The notes beneath the pieces were generated by a model, which had not been told where the DNA came from, searched no databases, and saw only the letters and a list, made by a program, of their open reading frames with translations. From Bedellia somnulentella (Eukaryota > Arthropoda > Insecta > Lepidoptera > Bedelliidae), in contig OY755187.1 in the NCBI GenBank assembly GCA_963576735.1, forward strand, positions 1,240,001 through 1,304,000: a stretch of DNA of 64,000 bases, given 5' to 3'. Positions 59,943-64,000 of this stretch are shown here, in pieces; positions within the stretch are counted from its first letter, which is position 1; each line of letters begins with the position of its first letter. Made by a program: the position numbers and the translations under genes.

Positions 59943-60412
59943 ACCGTGTAGTGCCGGCTTAGAATGTCATTACCCCTTTTTACTCAAGGGTTTCATAAGA
60001 GGCGATAAGATAAAAGGTGTAATGTAAGGTTATGTGATCGTGTGAGGAATGATGTGATTCGTGAAAGGTGTGGTGTAAAAGATGATATTGTAAGAAAGAC
60101 AGAAAAAGGAATGTTGAGATGGTTTGGGCACATAGAGAGGATGGATGACAGTAAATTGGTGAAAGAGATATATAGAGCCAATGTCGAAGGTAATGTTAGT
60201 AGAGGACGACCTCGGAGGACACATTTGGATCAAATAGAAAATGTGCTCAAAAAAGCAGGTGTCCGCAGTATGAAGAATAAAAGAGCATGTATGAAAAGAT
60301 TGATGGATGTAAACGAAGCCAGAGAGGTTTGCCAGGATCGTACAAAGTGGCGATAGATAGTCTCTGCCTACCCCAATGGGAACTAACGGCGTGAGAATAT
60401 GTATGTATGTAT
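59943..60412 (+). mobile_element. chimaera of SINE-A head and RTE LINE 3' end
   Basis: 59943-60010 is a SINE-A head (CCGTGTAGTGCCGGCTTAG, AAGAGGCGATAAG). From about 60019 the sequence is RTE LINE, encoding [15 protein letters not shown] (60057 on) and [10 protein letters not shown]. It ends SAYPNGN-like with a stop at 60354, then GGCGTGAGAATATGTATG. Confidence 0.82.
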
Positions 60413-60419
60413 GTATATA

Positions 60420-60590
60420 TCACTAAGCACTAAGCTTTTTCTTCCTGCGGGTAATGTAACAGGTGAGTTACGGTTTTGAAGCTGTTTAAGTGATTTTAGG
60501 CGTTGCTGGTATCCCATCACCATAATATCCTTTGCTTTACTGGATATTTCCCACAAAACTTCCAAAAGTGACTGAAGAATTTTAAGGGCT
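60420..60590 (+). mobile_element. SINE-A copy (old)
   Basis: CACTAAGCTTTTTCTTCCTGCG through AACTTCCAAAAGTGACTG, diverged. Confidence 0.62.
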
Positions 60591-60936
60591 GACGTCCACT
60601 CACATGTATAATAATATGCTATTATAAAACATGATAATTATTTCTAAATGCAATACTAAAACTAACGAAAAGTACAAAACAAAACCTCCTTGCTGCGGTC
60701 ACAAACTCCATTGTGTACTAATTAGCATAGAGTATCAACTTGCCAATCCGTCATTTGCATTTCTGTTTTGTAAAACGACCTTTTTGGAGAAGCCAACCTC
60801 ATTTAAAAGTTATAAGCGGCGAAGGATTTTCGTTTGTCTATTGTTATTAAAGCGTTGTGTTGTGTGGGATGAATTGGGACGTATGAATTAAGAAAAGTAT
60901 TAAATATTGTGTATTGGACTTAATTTGTGAATTAAT
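60591..60936. other. no recognised feature
   Basis: An 86-codon frame at 60631-60891 lacks any motif and is probably chance. Confidence 0.4.
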
Positions 60937-60937
60937 G

Positions 60938-61091
60938 CATACATACATATACACACGGCCATAAATCCCAAAAAGGTGTAGCCAGAGCTTCAGAGCTAGA
61001 AACTCCTCAGCCACATTAAGAAGTTGATAGTGAACAAGATGGTAGAAATAAAGTATCGTAGTAAGGGTCAGTGACATTCTAAGCCGGCACC
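60938..61091 (-). mobile_element. SINE-A copy (internal deletion)
   Basis: CATACATATACACACGGCC to AAAGTATCGTAGTAAGG, then directly GACATTCTAAGCCGGCAC. Confidence 0.8.
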
Positions 61092-61172
61092 TATTTTTAT
61101 AACTACAAGCATTATAGTAATCTGTATCACCCGAGCCCAGCTTGATGCTTCTTTGCTACTATGTTACAGACA

Positions 61173-61206
<34 letters not shown>
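61173..61206. repeat. CT microsatellite
   Basis: Long uninterrupted run of TC units. Confidence 0.95.
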
Positions 61207-61210
<4 letters not shown>

Positions 61211-61501
61211 CTTTTCTCGATGATATAAATGGTGTTAAGAGTCAACGACTCAATAGAATTACTATGTGCTCTTATAAAACCGTGAAAATCTAGATAGGCA
61301 AGTATGATTATAAGAAATTCAGGAGAAAAAATATATGATACAGTTGATGAAACAGAAGTTAGTTGGAGAATATGGAATAATTTTGTGACTAATCGCCTTT
61401 ATCTAAATCAAATGGATTCATGGCGAGAGTAAGTAAGTAATAAATGTTCTATTTACTCGCTATAAGTTGGATATAACAACAAATTCTATCTTATTTTTAT
61501 T

Positions 61502-61690
61502 TTCATATACTCACGGCTATAAATCCCAGAAAAGGGTAGCCAGAGCTTCGGGATTAAAAATCCTCAGGCACTTTGGAAATAAACTGGAGCAAGGATTGTA
61601 AATAAAGGTTGTTGGTGATGGGTCTCTACGAGTACTCCAACCGTATCGCCCAATGGGTTAGTGCTATTCTAAGCCGATACTACACAGCTT
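61502..61690 (-). mobile_element. SINE-A copy (internal deletion)
   Basis: CATATACTCACGGCTATAAA to GCCGATACTACACAGC. TTTATTTTCAT occurs on both sides as a probable target duplication. Confidence 0.83.
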
Positions 61691-61701
61691 TATTTTCATG
61701 T

Positions 61702-61953
61702 ACATACATACATACATATACTCACGGCTATAAATCCCTTAACGGGGTAGCCAGAGCATTGGAATGATGAATTCCTCAGCCACTTTTGGAAGTTGATTGG
61801 GGAAAAGATGATAATAATAAACGTTTTTGGTGATGGGTCTCCAACCACATCGCCCAAAAATCACTTAAAAAGCCCCTATACCCTTAGTCGCCTCCTACGA
61901 TCACCAACGGGTAGAAATGGGGTAGTGCTATTCTAAGCCGACACTACAGGGCA
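61702..61953 (-). mobile_element. SINE-A copy
   Basis: Same subfamily as 34230 and 19727 (CCCCTATACCCTTAGTCG, GATCACCAACGGG). Confidence 0.88.
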
Positions 61954-62386
61954 ATTCATGTGTTTGCCATATAACACCATACTATTTTATGACAAACATA
62001 ATCTTTACTGCCTTTCTGTCTGTAAAGTAAATTATTTCGTTCAAACTATAAGCAAAAGCAATTTCCTTTATACTATATAGAGCTGTCGTGGATGCGAACC
62101 AAAGAAGTCGCTTTAGAGTACAGCTGATCCTTCAATATGAGTCTTTTAATATCGGACCTTTCGACTTTTGTAGCATACAGAATATACGTTTTATCACTCC
62201 TCTAAAATGAGTCTACTTCTTCTAAGAAAGTAATATTTTTGAGTACCTCGTTCGTCGCCATACATCTGATGGTGACAATATCTACACGGTTATAATTCAA
62301 ATAAACGTAGCAAATATATATTTTAATTAAATAAGCTAAATCAAAAATTAATCACAATTAACTGATAACATAGATATATAATAAGA
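61954..62386. other. no recognised feature
   Basis: AT-rich spacer without a supported gene or repeat. Confidence 0.4.
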
Positions 62387-62487
62387 TGCTGTGTAGTGTC
62401 GGCATAGAATAGCACTACCCCATCTCTTCCCGTGGGTGTTTCGTAGGAGTCGACTAAGGGATCAGGGCTTTTACCATCTTCGCCCTT
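62387..62487 (+). mobile_element. SINE-A head joined to an RTE LINE 5' leader
   Basis: GCTGTGTAGTGTCGGCATAG through AGGGCTTTTACCATCTTCGC. The sequence then leaves SINE-A and enters the LINE leader. Confidence 0.7.
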
Positions 62488-62764
62488 ACACCAATCCAAA
62501 GTCTGCCGTGCTGATGGATGCGTGGCCAGGGGTGAGCCTGGTCGATAGCGTGCCGCCGTCCTGGAGCCTGGTGAACTCTGGGTACTAAATAACCTTGCTT
62601 TGTCAAGCGGGGCTCTGACAAAGTGGACAGAATAATTCCCTAGCTACTCGTGGGAATCACATGTGTTCGAGGAATAATAAACACGGAGACGGCGATAGAG
62701 CTCGCCACTTATCACGTCATAGATTCTCATTGGGCGAAAAGTGGGCTGACGAGACCCGCTTTAG

Positions 62765-64000
62765 TACGTTGAATGTTTGCGGAGGGATGTTAGAAAAGTT
62801 AGATGAAGTATGTAACATAACATAACATAACATAAACGTTCACGCCGAATATCCCCGAAGGGGTTGGCAGAGGTACTAATACTTCTGAACATCTTGTGAC
62901 TTTGTCACCTGGTGTTCAGAGTACCCACGTTTTGCATAAATTTATCATGGTTGTTAACGGTGAGGGAAAACATCGTGAGGAAACCCACATGGCTGAGTTG
63001 TACTTAGTCATGTGACAGTGTGTTCGTACAAAACGGCGATAGGCCTGCCCCCTATCACGTGAGTACACTGTCCATGCAAAACGTGGATGAAGTATGTCTG
63101 GTAATGAAAGAAAAGAATTTAGATTTGTTGTGTGTAAATGAGACGAAGTGTAAGGGAAAAGAGGTCTCGCAACTTGGATCAATTACTGCCATCTGGTTGG
63201 GGGTCGACCCTAATATCAGAGCTTGCCAAGGAGTGGGACTTCTTATGTCTGAAAGGATGGTTCAATGTATGTCAGAGCATGAGTGTGTGAGTCCAAGGCT
63301 CCTCTGGGTTAAGTTAAAAGTCGGGCTGGTCCGGCTACGTGTAATATGCGTCTATGCGCCGGACATGTCAAAATCTTTAACCGAGAGGGAGGAGTTCTGG
63401 AATTTACTAGGTGATATAGTGAATGGGTGTGATTTGAATGAAAGGATAATAATGTTAGGAGATTTTAATGGTTGGGTTGGTGTGACACGCAACGGTTGTG
63501 AAAGAGTATTAGGTTAATTTGGGGATAATAGAGTGAATGAAAATGGTGATAAATTGATTGAAGTATGTTTGGAGAGGAATCTTTGTGTTACTAACACTTT
63601 GTTTAAACACAAAGATATCCACATGTATACAAGGCAGCGAGGAAGCGAGAGAAGTATGATAGATTTTGTGATTGTTGATGAAAGGCTGAAATCAAAGGTG
63701 GTTGACACTAGAGTTTATAGAGGTGCCAACGTAGGAACAGATCATTTCCTCGTTGTATCACGAGTAAGGGGTCTGTTCAAGCGTTGGCGTCATAGGACAA
63801 GAGTGTCAACTACTGAAATTTCTAGAATAAAAGTAGAAAATTTGGTAGATAATGAAATAATGGGAGATGAATATATTGAGAAACTGGATGAACGACTAAG
63901 TTGCGTAGAAATGACGGATGATATGGAAATAGAAGATGCTTGGAATGTGCTCAAATCTGCGGTAATTGAATGTGCGACGGATGTTTGTGGATTGAGCAAG
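62765..64000 (+). pseudogene. RTE LINE endonuclease (APE) and start of RT protein, interrupted
   Basis: Before the insertion: FSTLNVCGGMLEKLDEVC. After it: LLCVNETKCKGKE, GVGLLMSERMV, VICVYAPDMSK and IIMLGDFNGWVGV, then a stop at 63515-63517. Then in the same frame IDFVIVDERL and NVGTDHFLVVSRVRG, the last AP-endonuclease motifs. The pieces fit one reading frame apart from the SINE and the TAA. Product: nickase that starts LINE integration. Confidence 0.85.
62814..63085 (-). mobile_element. SINE-B with 5' inversion inserted in the LINE ORF
   Basis: 62814-62936 is the 3' part in minus orientation, from the ACATAACATAACATAAACG tail. 62937-63085 is the upstream part in plus orientation. ATGCAAAACGTG is present in both parts. 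GATGAAGTATGT flanks at 62802-62813 and 63086-63097. Confidence 0.92.

Larger units (their letters stand above)
62488..64000 (+). mobile_element. RTE-type LINE, 5' end, running off the window
   Basis: Leader from about 62488 (GATGGATGCGTGGCCAGGGG), then the endonuclease ORF from about 62700. A SINE-B insertion (62814-63085) interrupts it. It is the only copy here with a 5' end, so its 3' half lies beyond 64,000. Confidence 0.85.

Noticed and set aside
60631..60891. 86-residue plus-strand ORF as a host gene
   Set aside because: No domain, signal peptide or splice context, and it is flanked by old SINE copies.

Overview
The window is nuclear DNA of an insect, almost certainly a butterfly or moth. 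It is AT-rich and dense in retroposons, and it carries intron-split eukaryotic genes. The commonest repeat (about 45 copies, here called SINE-A) has a short-interspersed-element head and a tail of TATG units, and resembles from memory the lepidopteran Metulj-type SINEs. No prokaryotic signal (operons, ribosome binding sites, CRISPR) is present.

Host genes lie between 8.6 and 31.2 kb. UFM1 (ubiquitin-fold modifier 1) is on the minus strand, in four exons from 13,482 down to 8,643. Its start codon is split by an intron, so simple ORF calling misses it. An unrecognised 310-residue ORF lies inside UFM1 intron 2 on the same strand. Head-to-head with UFM1, OGFOD1 (2-oxoglutarate- and Fe(II)-dependent prolyl hydroxylase of the Tpa1 family) runs on the plus strand in nine exons from 14,135 to 31,229. 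All splice phases fit and the product is 706 residues. The 650 bp between them is a likely shared promoter. In other animals OGFOD1 acts on ribosomal protein uS12 (RPS23) and UFM1 is attached to RPL26, so both neighbours relate to the ribosome.

Left flank (1-8 kb): a possible small secreted peptide, a long inverted-repeat element holding a tRNA-type SINE, a decayed Ty1/copia retrotransposon on the minus strand, and an intact-looking mariner (356-residue transposase, perfect 26-bp terminal repeats, TA target).

Right of OGFOD1 (31-64 kb) I see no convincing host gene. The region is layered mobile DNA: four SINE families, RTE-type LINE fragments, a near full-length LINE with endonuclease, reverse transcriptase and a C-terminal C2H2 finger, jockey/CR1-like LINE fragments, a non-autonomous LTR element of 3.6 kb, Helitron-like elements, a MITE family, a 433-bp tandem duplication and a transposase-like SWIM fragment. 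An RTE LINE runs off the right edge. OGFOD1 introns also hold repeats, including a Penelope-like remnant with inverted arms and a LINE interrupted by a Helitron.

The most informative patterns are the cryptic UFM1 gene with its nested ORF; SINE/LINE chimaeras showing that SINE-A shares both ends with RTE sequences; several SINE copies with 5' inversions of the twin-priming type, one of them beside a UFM1 splice site; and an in-frame 15-bp minisatellite inside OGFOD1.
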